Below, piece by piece: positions 1-10,744 of a DNA stretch of 22,403 nucleotides. A model generated the notes under the pieces. It searched no databases. It was not told the origin of the DNA and saw only the letters and a program-made list of their open reading frames with translations. Each line of letters begins with the position of its first letter. The stretch's first letter is position 1. Location of the stretch: contig JAYMSP010002814.1 in the NCBI GenBank assembly GCA_036897095.1, forward strand, positions 1 through 22,403, read 5' to 3'. This stretch comes from Plantago elongata. Taxonomy: Eukaryota > Streptophyta > Magnoliopsida > Lamiales > Plantaginaceae. A program made the translations under genes and the position numbers.

Positions 1-800
1 TAGGAGGTAGGGAGGTCCGACCTGCGTGTGAGGTCGAGACGGACTCATTTGGAGATCATCGATTGGGTCGGGGTCTTCAACAAGACCAATTTGCTAGTCT
101 TGTCGGAAGAGCGAATTTTGGCCATTACAGATGCCGGTCAGTTTCCGTCTCCCATGGTGGCGGCGTGGTGCGGCCCCCCTTATGCGGTAGGCGCCGACGT
201 GCAGTGGCCCTTTTCCGGGGGAGAGTCAAGACCCCCAAATTAAAACCCTAAATTTTCAATAAACCTAGATTTCTAATATAACACAAGAATTTCTATATGT
301 TTTTTGAGTTTGATTGCTTAAGTTAGGAAGAAGGATTGAAGAAGAATGAAGGGTACTTATATCCATGGAAATTGAACAAAAAATGGCCATTTTTTCTTCG
401 ATATTTGAGGAGTTGAACGGATTTCTTCGATATTTGAGGTATCGAATGTATGATTTAATGGAATTTGAGAGAAATTAGGCTGAAGATTGAAGAAGAAAGA
501 AAAAATCAAGAAAGGAGACACAAGAGGCGGCCGAATTCAATGGAAATCTCAGTGTCTATTCTTTTCTTCTTCTTTCTGCCGTTCTGCTGCGTTAATTCCT
601 TAATTTCCAGTTTTTCTTTAATATTTTTTTAATTAGAAACCTAGTATTGGGCCTGGGGGCCCTTGGCAAGCTGAGGCCCTGCGCAGTTGGGCTTACCGCG
701 CTGGGCCTTAGTCGGGCATGGTAGTACAAGGTTGGGGAAAAATTGATTAAAAGACAAAACTTTTTGTGTTGTTGTTCTTGGTAAAACATTGTCAAATCAG
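1..800. other. Non-coding block, unassigned; GC-richer ends
   Basis: No gene is recognisable here. Positions 1-240 are clearly GC-richer than the flanks and hold short overlapping open frames of 62-71 codons with no motif I know. A GC-rich patch at 645-720 (many GGGCC/GGGCT words) resembles LTR or MULE-type repeat DNA, but I see no terminal repeats or target duplication. The stretch between is AT-rich with runs of T and purine-rich GAAGAA tracts. It may be a transposon relic whose other end lies outside the window. Confidence 0.3.
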
Positions 801-1572
801 TGTTTAGGAAATACCTGACATTGGGGTCATTCAGATCGATATCAGGTTCGAGTCGAATCCATTTGAGTCATAATGTTTTGGTCAAGAATTTATTTTGGGT
901 TAATTTCGGATCGGGAACAAGTGATTTGAAGTTATTATATTCCGCATCGCTTTTGGATGAGATCATTTGGAGTCCAATCACTTTATATTCGCGTTCCGGT
1001 CCTTTCGGATTAATTTTTTTTGGATTGTTTCGGATCGAATATTTTTTATTCCGGTGTTATTCGTGTTGGTTCATTTTGGATACAAATATTTCATATTGTT
1101 TCGGATCGAGTGAATTCTATAGGTGTTTTTAGGATTCACGCCTATTTTTTTTTTATTATAAATCTTAATGTAATTTGAATAAGAATATTTCATAAATAAA
1201 ATTTCGATTTGAATTTGCGACTTCACCTAAATTATAATAGTTTGTTTCATTTAGGCTCGATTTTATAGTCTCAAATATATGCGATCAGTTGTGCTATTTT
1301 TGATTGGATCTGACTTTAGTCTTTACATACAAGAAGAAGACTTTGTTTATGTAAATATTTTTAGTTATTGTTATTTTTGTTGATTAGTATAACCTTTGAG
1401 ATATAAGTTATAAGTATAATATATGATGATAAAATTGAAGTTAAAACAAATTTTAATGAATACTAATTAATGAGTTATCAAAAAAGTTAAATATTTGAGT
1501 AAGAATTATAATGAGGTATAAAATAAAAGTAAAATAAATGAGTCACTCGCAAAAGTAAGATATATGGATCAA
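800..1572. other. AT-rich non-coding DNA with scattered TTTCGGATCG words
   Basis: No supported gene. The open frame at 800-1132 (110 codons) has no recognisable domain, and its composition follows the repeated TTTCGGATCG words seen near 904, 1028 and 1099. These words also make up the ordered tandem repeat at 1.79-1.97 kb, so the two stretches are probably relics of one repeat family. The remainder up to the retroposon is plain AT-rich sequence. Confidence 0.4.
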
Positions 1573-1588
1573 TAATTAGTTATGAGTG
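1573..1588 (+). repeat. Left target-site duplication of tRNA-like retroposon
   Basis: The 16-bp word TAATTAGTTATGAGTG is repeated exactly at 1679-1694. The two copies bracket a 90-bp tRNA-like sequence, as expected for target-primed retroposition by a LINE machinery. Confidence 0.8.
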
Positions 1589-1678
1589 ATAACAAAGTAC
1601 AACTTAGTTGGTAGAAACCTTCATCTCCAACAAATTGGTCGGGGTTCGAGTCACCTTTGTCATTTCAAATTAAATAAG
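1589..1678 (+). mobile_element. tRNA-like retroposon (mini-SINE or tRNA retropseudogene)
   Basis: A 90-bp insertion lies between two perfect 16-bp direct repeats. It has a tRNA layout: an acceptor-like 6-bp stem (ACAAAG at 1592-1597 with CTTTGT at 1655-1660), a box-A-like CTTAGTTGGTAG near 1603-1614 and a box-B-like GGGGTTCGAGTC at 1641-1652. The folded part spans 69 nt, close to tRNA size, and is followed by an 18-nt AT-rich tail. D, anticodon and T arms are degenerate, so this is not a working tRNA. The missing long body makes it shorter than most plant SINEs; it could be a SINE head or a reverse-transcribed tRNA-derived RNA. Confidence 0.7.
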
Positions 1679-1694
1679 TAATTAGTTATGAGTG
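1679..1694 (+). repeat. Right target-site duplication of tRNA-like retroposon
   Basis: Exact second copy of the 16-bp word at 1573-1588. The bases next to the two copies differ, so the match is bounded to the duplication. Confidence 0.8.
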
Positions 1695-1784
1695 TTATAT
1701 TGTAACATGTGAGGGTTTCATTATGAGAGGTAATTGGTAAAAATGACGGGGTGATTTAAATGTAAATATGGAAATTAAAGCTTC

Positions 1785-1975
1785 GTAGATCGGATGATTT
1801 CGGGTCAAATCTAATTCGTGTTATTTCGGATCGGATGATTCCGGGTCAATTTTAATTTTGGTAATTTTGGATCGGATGATTTCAGGTCAATTCTAATTTG
1901 GGTCATTTCGGATCGGGTCTATTTGATCATTCCAATCGGGTCATTTCGAAAAGGATTTCGGGTCATGTTAGGATT
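1785..1975 (+). repeat. 41-bp tandem repeat rich in GATCGG and GGGTCA
   Basis: The word ATCGG begins at 1789, 1830, 1871 and 1912, an exact 41-bp spacing. Each unit carries GATCGGATGATT followed by GGGTCAA and TCTAATT-like words. About three and a half copies are recognisable, then the array decays into GGGTCATTTCG-type words up to about 1975. No coding frame runs through it. Confidence 0.75.
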
Positions 1976-2883
1976 GTTAGTCCATGAAAATTTCGGATCT
2001 GGATCAAGAATACCGAATCTAGTTAAGTTTGAATATTGATAAATATGAAAATTCAATCATACCTTTTTCAATATCAGTTAAAAATTCACAAGAAGATATT
2101 AATTAATTGAGTTGGAGTAAATGCAAAATGAAATCGTAAATATATATTAGTATTCTTTAGACATAAGTAAATGTCTATACATGATATGTTCATATCATTC
2201 ATATACAAGTTTAAAATCTAACACATTTAGACGCACATCGATACTCCAGACGTATGTCAGTGCTGCAACTCATATTTGTTCACCGTATATGAACATGTTC
2301 ATGATCTACACACCCGTAGATTTCTTTAACAACATATTAAATATGACTTGACTAACATGTAAAAATTTGTTTAACAACTCCTATTTGTTCATGGTAAATT
2401 TGTAGCTTTGCATTAACAAAACATTATGGACAATGTGAAAGTTTGTAGAAAATTTTAAACATATTAATAGATGTTTTAATTAACTTTGTTTTTGTAAATT
2501 TTATTTGTAAAATTTAGACTAAAAGATATTGGAATATCAACAATAACATAGAATTAGAATCACTAAAATTTGTTTAAAGTATCCTTAATGAATGAAAAGT
2601 TATACATCTAGACTTTTCCTTTTAAGATTATCATGTACCACCAAATTTGAGATGTAATCAACTTGAGACAACATAAAATGAGTTTATACAATAATCATTG
2701 CAAACATGGACTAAATAATCTAATACAACAAATTCCAACTCTTTTCCTCATAAATTTGGCACTTGTTTAATAAAGAAAAACTACATACATAACATAACAC
2801 ACCCTTTGCCCGTGAAAAGGAGTAAAGAAGCTTCCCTTTGATTTGAAACTTCATTTCCTTGTGTATTCTTTTTTCTCTTGGCC
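1976..2883. other. AT-rich intergenic DNA upstream of the 260-aa gene
   Basis: No gene is visible. An imperfect inverted repeat (near 2180-2195 and 2287-2303, arms built on ATGTTCATAT) could fold into a hairpin with about 90 nt between the arms, but I find no flanking duplication. The last few hundred bases should contain the promoter of the gene at 2929. Confidence 0.4.
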
Positions 2884-2890
2884 TATAAAA
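2884..2890 (+). promoter_or_regulatory. TATA box (TATAAAA) of the 260-aa gene
   Basis: A consensus TATAAAA lies 39 bp before the ATG at 2929. Plant transcription usually starts about 30 bp downstream of the TATA box, which would leave a leader of only about 10-15 nt. Either the leader is unusually short or another promoter is used. Confidence 0.5.
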
Positions 2891-2928
2891 TCTGTTTACA
2901 CTTGCAAACCATTTCTCCCAAACTCCAA

Positions 2929-3711
2929 ATGGCAGTTGATGTATTATCCTCGTTAGAAACAACCAGTTGTAGCCCAAGAATCTCATTCTCCGATGACCTC
3001 AAACAAACAGATTCAGATAGAACCAGATGTTCAGATTCATTTCTCCTGAATCCCACTATCGATTTCGATCTCTGCCTCGATCAAGCCTTCTCCCAACACC
3101 TCTCATCAGCTGATGAAATCTTCTCCAATGGCAAAATCCTTCCTTACCAAACCAAGTTCCAAACCAAGAACCAGCATAAAAAAGAAACTCATGATCATCA
3201 TCACCCTGTTCCTAAGCCTGCAGTGAAAAAGAAGCGATTAATCGAGTTCTTGTCGACCAGTGTCGACTCTCAAGAAGACGAAAAGCCCGTACCCAAACCG
3301 TTCTGGCAGTTCCGGAGAAGCAGCAGCCTCAACCGTTCTCTGCAGTTCTTGACACGGAGCAATTCGACAGGTTCTGTTCCTAATCCCAATCCGAAACCAA
3401 AGCTGCAGTGTATCCAGAAGCAGCATTCGATGAAAGAGCAATCTTCGACTCGTTACAATGCAAATTCGTCCGTTCAGGCTCAGATTTGGTACGATTATTA
3501 TGATACGAAGAAGAGTTCAAAGAAGACTTATCTCAACAAGGCTACAAGCAGATCATCATCGTACGGAAATAGTAGTAGTAATAATAATGGAGTGAAAGTT
3601 ACTCCAGTTTTGAACATTCCTCCTACTTACATTGGAAGAGGTACAGTAAATTTATTTGGCATTGCTTCCTTGTTTTCTGGTAAAAGTTCCAAGAAGAAGA
3701 AGAAGAAATGA
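2929..3711 (+). CDS. Plant-specific protein of unknown function (SPRISFS / ADEIFSNGKILP family)
   Basis: A complete intronless frame of 260 aa. I start it at the first ATG (2929); the upstream in-frame stretch has no ATG. In order, the protein shows an N-terminal SPRISFSDDL motif (residues 15-24), a FDLCL stretch (46-50), SADEIFSNGKILP (60-72), a His/Lys-rich linker (82-103), FWQFRRSSSLN (125-135), an RSNSTGS phospho-site-like motif shortly after, an Asn/Ser-rich low-complexity run, a conserved-looking LNIPPTYIGRG...FGIASLFS tail and a terminal run of six Lys. This order is familiar from a land-plant family of uncharacterised proteins, sometimes loosely named membrane-associated kinase regulator-like or Ser/Arg repetitive-like. 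There is no signal peptide or membrane segment. The basic Ser-rich core and Lys tail suggest a phosphorylated regulator at the plasma membrane or in the nucleus, but that is inference. It has no gene neighbour within several kb. Confidence 0.87.
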   Translation: MAVDVLSSLETTSCSPRISFSDDLKQTDSDRTRCSDSFLLNPTIDFDLCLDQAFSQHLSSADEIFSNGKILPYQTKFQTKNQHKKETHDHHHPVPKPAVKKKRLIEFLSTSVDSQEDEKPVPKPFWQFRRSSSLNRSLQFLTRSNSTGSVPNPNPKPKLQCIQKQHSMKEQSSTRYNANSSVQAQIWYDYYDTKKSSKKTYLNKATSRSSSYGNSSSNNNGVKVTPVLNIPPTYIGRGTVNLFGIASLFSGKSSKKKKKK

Positions 3712-5285
3712 AGTGCTTACAATTTTTACCTTTTTCTTCATTTTAGTATCACAAACTTACTAGTGCGGTAATTAACTATATTCATTACTACGTAACTAGA
3801 GTATTGTATATACAGGGTTTAATTAAATGTCCAACATGATTTCCCAACAACTATCTGTTTCAATCATACCACTTGTTTGAATTGAGAATTCGGATTGAAG
3901 ATGTAATGCTTGAGTAACTCACTTATTATTTTAGAAATTTTAGGGATCGTGGTTTGGTGGTAAGTAGTTTAAGTTTGTGTATAAGAAATATAGAGTTTAA
4001 ACCTTGACAACATTGAGTTATAAATTTGTTAATACATATGTTATAAGGTGCATTTGGTTCAATCAACAAGTCAAATGTGATTCAGATGCAACAACCAAGA
4101 TTTGGGTCTTTAACAATGGTACTAGCAATTAAATTGATTAATTAGAATTTTGGGCATTAATTTCAACAATAATTTCTCATCTCGCAAGTAGTAACATTCA
4201 ATCTTAAAATTTAAACTTAGTTCCTTATCATTTGGGTCAATTATTTCAAGGTTGAGAAACAAAACGGCCTCCTTTTATGAGGTCAGTTTCCTTCATTTTC
4301 AGCCTATACATTTTGAATTTTGATCAATTATGTATATATTTTGGTTTACACTAGTAAAGATAAGGAACTAGATACTTAGATGGACCAGGACATTAAAATG
4401 GACCTACAATTAGTAGACAACATGATCGAGCAGATACAGACAAGTTTGAAATGAAAGGAATTGGATCCAAAGCAAAGTGGATCAATCATTGAAAGGTCCC
4501 TCCTTCATTAGATAATCACAGTATTACACGCCACACATAACTGCTCCAGCATCACCATGTCTTGGATCTTCTTAACAACTATTATTAAATATTTCAAGTA
4601 AATAATAATGAACTTGAAGCAATGGATTTGGCTAGTACTAGAACATCTTTTTGCAGATTTGCAAAGTTCTTCGGTATAAGTTAATGTTTATGAGAGTGTA
4701 AGTGAATTAAAGTTACAATTTAAAGTTACTTCAAACAGAAAGATTAATAAGATGGTATCGCAGGCATATATAATATATGTATGAAATACTTAGTGTAGTG
4801 GGTTCCTACAAACCGTTATAACTTACTGTTAATATATTTGAGAGCCTAAGCACTTTTATTTAAAAAAGAAAATGAAATTACAGTTTACCAAGAAATTGAT
4901 AGAGTGAATTAAAATTGTAATGTCAAGATAGTTAATACCAAAAATAAATTTCATTAAAATCGAAACTGATCCAAACAGCTTAAATTGGCTTTTAGCTTTA
5001 ATAACCCAACAAGGCACATGGCTTCTCTCAAGATGGAAAACATAGACAACATGTACATACCTTCAAGAAATGCTTTTAGGAGACATTGTTGATATGACTC
5101 TTCTAAATGATGTGTATATTTTGATTATTGTCGATGAAACCAAAATAACACCGAATATTTTCAAACCTACCTTTCTCTACACTTTTCTTTATTTTTATTC
5201 ATATATGCTCTCTTAAACAAGTGATTTTGGTGTCTTCTTGTTGGAAATAATACTTGTGGTCAAATCTGTTGTTTCCTAAATATGG
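3712..5285. other. AT-rich intergenic DNA, no gene seen
   Basis: The first part should hold the 3' UTR of the upstream gene; several AATAAA-like AT-rich words occur, but none can be singled out. A weak tRNA-like pair of boxes at 3950-4006 is discussed under rejected items. Nothing else is recognisable until LINE similarity begins near 5.29 kb. Confidence 0.5.
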
Positions 5286-5289
5286 GGGT

Positions 5290-6250
5290 TTGGTAAATTC
5301 GGTTGTTCATTGTAGGGATGGCAAATCTTGGATACATATTGGTCGTGGTCTTGGAGAGATCTAGTAAAGTTAATAGGGTGTCGAGAGTGGTTTTGGTCAT
5401 GTCTTTGGAGAATTGTAGAAGATGGGTAGATAGTTGGATTGGTGGGAATTTGCGGTTGTTGTACAACTTAGAAACTGATAAGAGTTGCTTGATTGGCTGT
5501 AGAATTAGAATTTAGAATGGTGTAATATATGGAAATTGGTCATGGCGCAAAACGTTGTTCGTCTAGGAAAAAGAGCTTGAGAATGATTTGATTAATCTGT
5601 TAAACAGGTACAGGTTTGATGATCAGAAAGCAGATACATGGAGTTGGATGTTTACTAAAGAAGGTATATACACTGTTAAGGAAGGTTATCGACAAATATC
5701 GTAAGGAAAGAAGCAACGATAAATTGTAGCTTGAAGGTTGGATGCAGTATGGTTGGTTCCGACAAAAACTAATGTGTTCGTGTGGAGGCTTGTTCAAGAC
5801 AGGACCCCGGCCCTTCCAAAACTCAAAAGAAGAAAAGTAATTCACCAAGATGAGTCGGTTCACTTCAACCTTTGCGATGAACAGAAAGGCGATAATATCA
5901 TTCATCTATTAACTCTATGTTGGTTGGATGGTCTTTTGATTCCAGCGGATAATTTGAAGGAGCTGCTAGTGAATTTTTCAAACAAAGTTCAAGGTAAATC
6001 AAAACAAGTTTGGCGGATTGCCTGGCATGGAGTAGTTTGGCGTTTGGCTTATTTGGAAGGCTAGGAATACTAATATACCTTCATGGGAGAATATCCAACT
6101 GCTTTGGATACTTATGTATCTCTGAAAATCATCATTTGGCATTGGGTGAGATAAAGAAATTTGGTAAATCTTGTGTACAAATTTTCGAATTGGGAATGGT
6201 TCCCTAATGTCACGAGATAAAACTCTAAGGATTGATTGGGATAGAATTTG
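5290..6250 (+). pseudogene. LINE (non-LTR retrotransposon) 3' end with RT zinc-binding domain, broken
   Basis: Pieces of the C-terminal part of a plant LINE ORF2 are spread over several frames. They include a DGKSW-type motif near 5320, a DSWIGGNLRLLYNL segment (about 5428-5472), a WSWMFTKEGIYTVKEGYR segment (about 5640-5700), then VPTKTNVFVWRLVQDRTPALPKL starting in the frame at 5738. This is the zf-RVT domain found between RT and the 3' end of plant LINEs. The zinc motif keeps Cys, His and Cys (LC...IIHLL..LC), but its first Cys is replaced by Phe. A further frame change near 6040 leads into VWLIWKARNTNI, the usual end of this domain. The ORF has several frameshifts and stops, so it is dead. 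Endonuclease and RT core are missing or unrecognisable. Confidence 0.75.
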
Positions 6251-6308
6251 AGTGGTCTTTTCCAACTTAAATTGGGTTTTTTGGCAAAATGTTCGATTTG
6301 AGTGGGGA

Positions 6309-6608
6309 TGTCCACTCCAGCGGTATGACAAACATCCCCTAAAGTGTGTAAATGACTCAACCCGTGCGGCACTAGACTAGTTTGCCTCTAGACTAGCTAG
6401 AAAGCCTTCTATCAGATAGCGGAATATGTGTGTATGAAAAGTGTGTTAGAGAACTTGGAAGTTTGCAAGAATGCTTGATTACTTGATTGAACAAAATGGT
6501 GAGGTCAAAGGCCTATTTATACAAGATTCCACCTCCTTCAAAAAAGAATGGAGAGTATCTAGAGTATTCTACATCTAGATTTATCTACTACTAAACGGGC
6601 CGTGACAT
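6309..6608 (-). mobile_element. 3' LTR of a chromovirus-type Ty3/gypsy element
   Basis: Read on the - strand the block starts TGTCACGGCC directly after a polypurine tract and can end ...GTGGACA at 6309, giving TGTC/GACA terminal inverted repeats and a 300-bp LTR. It contains a TATA-like TATAAATAGG (about 6517-6526) at a suitable place for retroelement transcription. The inner edge at 6608 is well supported by the adjacent polypurine tract and chromodomain; the outer edge at 6309 is my best guess, since the opposite LTR and target duplication are not in the window. Confidence 0.65.
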
Positions 6609-6619
6609 TCTCCCACGCC
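6609..6619 (-). other. Polypurine tract of the chromovirus
   Basis: On the - strand GCGTGGGAGAA stands immediately before the TGTCACGG LTR start. It is the primer site for plus-strand DNA synthesis in LTR retrotransposons and fixes the internal edge of the LTR. Confidence 0.6.
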
Positions 6620-6768
6620 TAAGTCGTTGCCGTCCTCGGCTCGACCTTGGCACGGTACTCGTTGATCATGTGCCCGAATTGCCACAAATGATCCTCATGT
6701 TCCCAACTACTCTCGGCATCGGGTAGTCCCTTCCATCGAACGAAGTACTCCGTCAAAATAGTTTTATT
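6619..6768 (-). pseudogene. Chromodomain at the C-terminus of a Ty3/gypsy integrase (fragment)
   Basis: On the - strand an open frame of about 49 codons ends with TAG at 6621-6619. It contains EYFVRWKGLPDAESSWEHE followed by DHLWQF and an INEYRAKVEPR end, the hallmark of the chromodomain fused to the integrase of plant chromoviruses. In the family this domain guides integration to chromatin marks. Only the domain and the element's 3' end remain; similarity stops abruptly near 6768, where AT-rich unrelated DNA begins, so all of gag and the rest of pol have been lost. The stop, polypurine tract and LTR follow in normal order. Confidence 0.85.
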
Positions 6769-6899
6769 TTAATTAATTATTTATATGAGAATGGTTTTGG
6801 ATCGAATTTGATTTGAAGACCAAAACCGATGACCGAATGAGTGAGGGGCAATTGAGTATTGGAGACATGTCGAAGGAGCAAGATGTGAGTCCTGACTTT

Positions 6900-7552
6900 T
6901 GTTGTAGAGTGGAAGTTTGTGAATCTTAACCATTAACTCTTCACTCTAGCTTGGTGACTACTCCTCTAGCTAGCTTGTAGTCTACTCGTCACTTGGCTTG
7001 ACCACCAGTCCTCTTGCATGACTTGGCCACTACTCCTCTTGCTTGACTTGGTCACTACTCTTCTCTCATTATTTAAGTAGATAGCCTCTTCATAATTCAT
7101 ATACATACTTCTACTTGTTCTCTTGAAAGAGATACTTGAAGTTAAACACAAATTCATACGTCCTTCTTAATAGTTAGGAATAATTTTCTAAGAAGAATAT
7201 CCTAGTAATTCTTCGAAAGAGAATCCAACAAACTCGAGATTGTGCTTAAGTGATTTTGGTGCTCAATTGTTGTGGATCAACTAAGGTCGACCGCTTATAC
7301 AAACAACCGGATCTAGGGTTTCTTTGTTTAATGCATCTAGATCGAAGAAGCTTAATATGTCGTCGTAGTAAATTTATAGAAGAGCTTTAAGGCTTTAAAG
7401 TACTGTCAGAAAAGCTAGTGCGACATGTAAGCTTTCTATTTATATGTTTCTCAATTATAGTATCTGTATAGCTTGTCAGTTATTCATTGTTGGTGAAAAT
7501 TTTAACTTTCCGCTGCATTACCTTAGAGGTTATTTTCTCGAAAAACCCAACA
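6900..7552 (+). mobile_element. Probable copia-type LTR (or solo LTR)
   Basis: The block can be read from TGTTG at 6900 to CCCAACA at 7546-7552, giving TGTTG/CAACA ends and 653 bp. It has a TATA-like TATTTAA (7070-7076), a CT-rich downstream stretch, and a TTCCGCTGC word 40 bp before the end that I associate with copia LTRs. Imperfect repeats of a CTTGGnCACTACTCCTCT-like word occur at about 6948-7064. The 5 bases before 6900 and after 7552 differ, so no target duplication supports the left edge. The right edge is better supported, because Tat pol similarity begins at the next base. Confidence 0.4.
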
Positions 7553-8345
7553 GCTCCGAAGTAACATTAATGTCTTCGCATGGTCGGTCGAGGATCTTAG
7601 TGGCATCAACCCAAGAGTTATGGTGCATCAGTTGAAGGTCGACCAGATGGCCAGACCAGTTCAGTAAAGGAAGAGGCCGAGAACGCCATAAATGAATAAT
7701 GTTATCAAGACTGAAGTAAATCGTCTCCTCGAAACAGGGCATATCATGGAACTGCAATATTTTGACTGAGTCTGCAATGTAGTTTTGGTCGAGAAGTTGC
7801 CAGGAAAGTGGAAGATGTGTAACGATTTTACAAGGCTCAACAAGTTTTGTCCGGGTGATCCATACCTGCTTCTCCACATCGACAACTGGTTGATTCAACG
7901 GCAGGGTGTGCCCTCCTCAGTTTCATGGATGCCTTCCAAGGATTCTACCAAATCCGAAAGGACCCCGATGATATTGAACAAACTGCCTTCATCACAGATT
8001 TTGAGGTCTATCGCTTCAACGTAATGCCATTCGGGTGAAGGAATGCAGGAGCCACTTACCAACGGCTAGTAAAGAAAATGTTCGAAGTTGATATTGGGAA
8101 AACCATGGAAGTGTATGTAGATGATATGTTGGTCAAAAACAAGAAAGAGATCGACCATATAGATCACCTGACCAAATGCTTCAGAATCCTCAAGTGCTAT
8201 GGATGAAGTTAAATCCGGCCAAATGTACTTTTGGGGTAAAAGGGGGAAAGTTCTTGGGTTATATGGTTACAAAAAGAGGGATCGAGGCAAATTCGGAATA
8301 GATCAGAGCCATTTTGGATCTCCCACATCCACGAAACATCGGTGA
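7553..8345 (+). pseudogene. Tat reverse transcriptase domain, broken
   Basis: Recognisable segments are FAWSVEDLSGINP (about 7580-7620), LPGKWKMCNDFTRLNKFCPGDPY (7795-7866), FSFMDAFQGFYQI and TAFITDFEVYRFNVMPFG, then NAGATYQRLVKKMF and the catalytic YVDDM at 8114-8128, followed by MKLNPAKCTFGVKGGKFLGY. The polymerase aspartates of YVDDM are intact. The frame is broken by a TGA at 7767-7769 where the family has Trp, by a TGA directly after MPFG, and by at least one shift near 7900. The usual family length is about 240 residues, so the domain is close to complete in extent. Confidence 0.9.
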
Positions 8346-9025
8346 AGTTCAAAAACTAATTGGAAAGATTATCTCTCTCAACCGTTTCATACTCGCAGTG
8401 TATAAAGGAGCATGCCATTCTTCAAACTCTAAGGAAAAGTGAACATTTCAAATGGACCCCGAAGTGCCATACTGCCTTTGAAGATTTGAAGTGTTACCTC
8501 AGAAAAGCACCCTTATTGGCTAAGCCAATTCCGGGTCGACCACTCTATCTATACTTAGTAGTATGCCATGAAGCGATCAACTCAGTCCTACTGCGCATCG
8601 ATGGGAATGAACATCTGCCCATCTATTATCTAAGTCGAGCACTCACAAAATCAGAAATTAACTATCTCGAGATAGAAAAGTTTGTGATGTGCGTGGTAAG
8701 CAATACAAGACGATTGAAGCCATATTTCCAGTCACATACTATCATCATCATAATGAGCCAACCCACGCGTCAATTATTTCAGAATCCCGAAGGATTGGGT
8801 AGACTCGCAAAGTGGGCATTGGAGATGGGCAAACGCAAGATCGAGTTCCTGGGGCCAAATGCGAAGAAGGCACAGGTTATCGCTGATTTTCTTGTTGAAT
8901 ATCCGATAAAGAATGATAACCAAGACCAGGACGAGGCATTCACAATCGAGGAAGTACTTCCTATGAAAATAGAGTTCTCCACTTCCATCTTAGAAGAACA
9001 TCCGGATCCGAAAATATTAGATTGA
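8346..9025 (+). pseudogene. Tat RNase H domain (gypsy-type), largely open frame
   Basis: A long open stretch (8360-9024) carries FKWTPKCHTAFEDLK, GRPLYLYLVVCHEAINSVLLR, IYYLSRALTKSEINYLEIEK, LKPYFQSH, LAKWALEMG and IEFLGPNAKKAQVIADFLVEY. These are the standard landmarks of the gypsy RNase H and its tether. The first catalytic Asp is absent (LYLYL instead), which is normal in Tat elements, where this copy is degenerate and a second RNase H takes over. This is the best preserved piece of the element, but it lacks a bona fide start because it was part of a polyprotein. Confidence 0.85.
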
Positions 9026-9059
9026 TTGCCCCTTCCTCCACCTCTAGAATTCCAATCAG

Positions 9060-9420
9060 TGTGCGTAGTACGACTCAGCCTCGGGAGGACAAGGAGGAGC
9101 GGGTATTTACCTCAAAAGCCCTGATGGAGCAGAAATGGAATGTGTAGTCAGCCTTCGATTCAAAGTAACCAATAACTAACCCAAGTACGATGCTATACTG
9201 GGTGGACTCAAGATGGCACGAGGCGTGATGGCAACAGAGATCGAAGTACATACCAACTCGTAGTTGGTACAAAAATAGTTTACAGGTCTGTACGAGGTGA
9301 AGGGACCATCAATGATTTAACGCAACAAAGCTGAAATAAGCAGATTGTCAAGATCGACAGTTTACTCAATGGGAAGGCCGATATGTTGGCCATACTAGCA
9401 ACCTCTAGCAGGGTAATCGA
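9060..9420 (+). pseudogene. Archaeal-type RNase H domain of Tat element, inactive
   Basis: The block reads YDSASGGQGGAGIYLKSP, then a VSLRFKVTNN segment, YDAILGGLKMARG and a TEIEVHTNS...LV segment, the typical aRNH order that follows the first RNase H only in the Tat clade. The first Asp is kept. The second acidic residue, expected right after TNN, is a TAA stop (9176-9178), the later SDSQ motif reads TNS-stop (TAG at 9261-9263), and the downstream helix is scrambled. The enzyme would be dead. Confidence 0.75.
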
Positions 9421-9589
9421 CTTACGCAATATAACCTTGATTGGCAAAGAAAAACCCTTATTATAGGAAGCATCAGTCCTGGAAACCGATGGTATAGCCC
9501 CTAAAAGATGATGGATGACTACATTGCTCTAGTGGCTGAAAGATGGAGTATTACCAAACGATAGGAACGAACCTAGGGGAATATGACAT

Positions 9590-10744
9590 CGAAGCATACG
9601 CTTCAATTGGGATGGAGCATCGTTGTACAAGAGAGGATTTAAAGCACCTAATTTGTGTTGCCTCAATGTAGCTTCGGCAAGGAAGGTTATGGAAGAAGTT
9701 CGCACAGGAAGTTGTGGAAATCACTTGGGAGGCAGAGCACTAGTTGACATAGTGATAAGGTAAGGTAAGGATACTACTGGCCAACTATGCAAGTTGACAC
9801 AACAGACTTCTCAGCTCGATGCGGTGAGAATCAATGATTTGCTAATTTATCGCATCAACCAGGAAGATCACAAATTTTATCAATTTTTTCACTCCCATTC
9901 GATCGATGAGGCCTGGATATATTGGTGCCATTTCCTAAAGGCTTTCTCAAAAGAAATTTTTGATTGTGGATGTGTAGTATTTCTCCAAATGGATCGAGGC
10001 GGTAACAGTTGCTAAGATCACTTAGGAAAGAGTCAATCAATTCATTTGGACCAATATTGTTTGCAGCTTTGGTCTCCCACAAACCTTGATAACCGATAAT
10101 GAAGCTCGGTTCAAAGGGATGAATCTAAAGACATGGTATGAAGAGTATGGGATAGAGCAGCGAATTACTTCTATCGGATACCCACAAGCGAACGACCAGA
10201 CTGAATTCTCTAACAAGACAATTGTCTCCAGTCTACAGAAGCAATTAGCAAAAGTAAAGGGAAAATGGTCGGTCGATGAGCTGGAAGGGGTGTTATGGGG
10301 ATACCGAACTACACCCCAAGTTGCGACAAAGGAAACACTTTTTGCTTGGTATATGGGTCTGAAGCAATTATCCCAGCAGAGACGGCGGTAGCCACGATAG
10401 GAATGCTCAAGTACCAACCCTTGGAAAACGAAGAAGCTCGGGAGAAAGAGTTGCAACTCATGGACGCCATCCGTACCATGACTTTTACAAGGACTAAGGC
10501 CTATCAAGCAAAAATGACGTCAGCATATAACAAGACAGTCAAACCTCGAGAACTTCAGGTGGGGAACATAGCTTTACGCTGAGCGGATATACTGAAGCAC
10601 GTTGGGAAACTCAAACCCAACTGGGGAGGACCTTATAAGATCACGACGACTAATACAAATGGGAGCTACCGCCTGGAAGATCTCGACAGTAAACCTGAGA
10701 AGCAGACTTGGAACGTCATGAACATTCATAGGTACTATGTTTAG
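9590..10744 (+). pseudogene. Tat integrase (zinc finger, DDE core, GPY/F C-terminus), broken
   Basis: The zinc-binding region keeps the GNH motif (GSCGNHLGGRAL, about 9707-9741), but the preceding His reads Arg and one of the two Cys is lost near 9830. GYYWPTMQ follows near 9770-9790. The DDE core shows the first Asp in GLDIL (about 9910-9924), the second in LITDNEARF (about 10088-10114) and the Glu in QTEFSNK (about 10199-10219). The C-terminal domain has GKLKPNWGGPYKI (about 10600-10638), the GPY/F signature, and ends NIHRYYV-stop. Stops at 9835-9837, 9907-9909 and 10580-10582 and several frame changes inactivate it. Confidence 0.88.

Larger units (their letters stand above)
7553..10744 (+). 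pseudogene. Tat-lineage Ty3/gypsy pol, heavily mutated
   Basis: A near-continuous but multi-frame match to plant Tat (Retand/Ogre-like) pol runs to a final TAG at 10742-10744. In order I see the pre-RT FAWS.EDL segment, reverse transcriptase, RNase H, a second archaeal-type RNase H and integrase. This domain order, with two RNase H modules, is diagnostic of the Tat clade. The 5' end (LTR, gag, protease) is missing: pol similarity starts directly at the end of the LTR-like block upstream. Many stops and frameshifts show that it is inactive; the individual domains are listed separately. Confidence 0.9.
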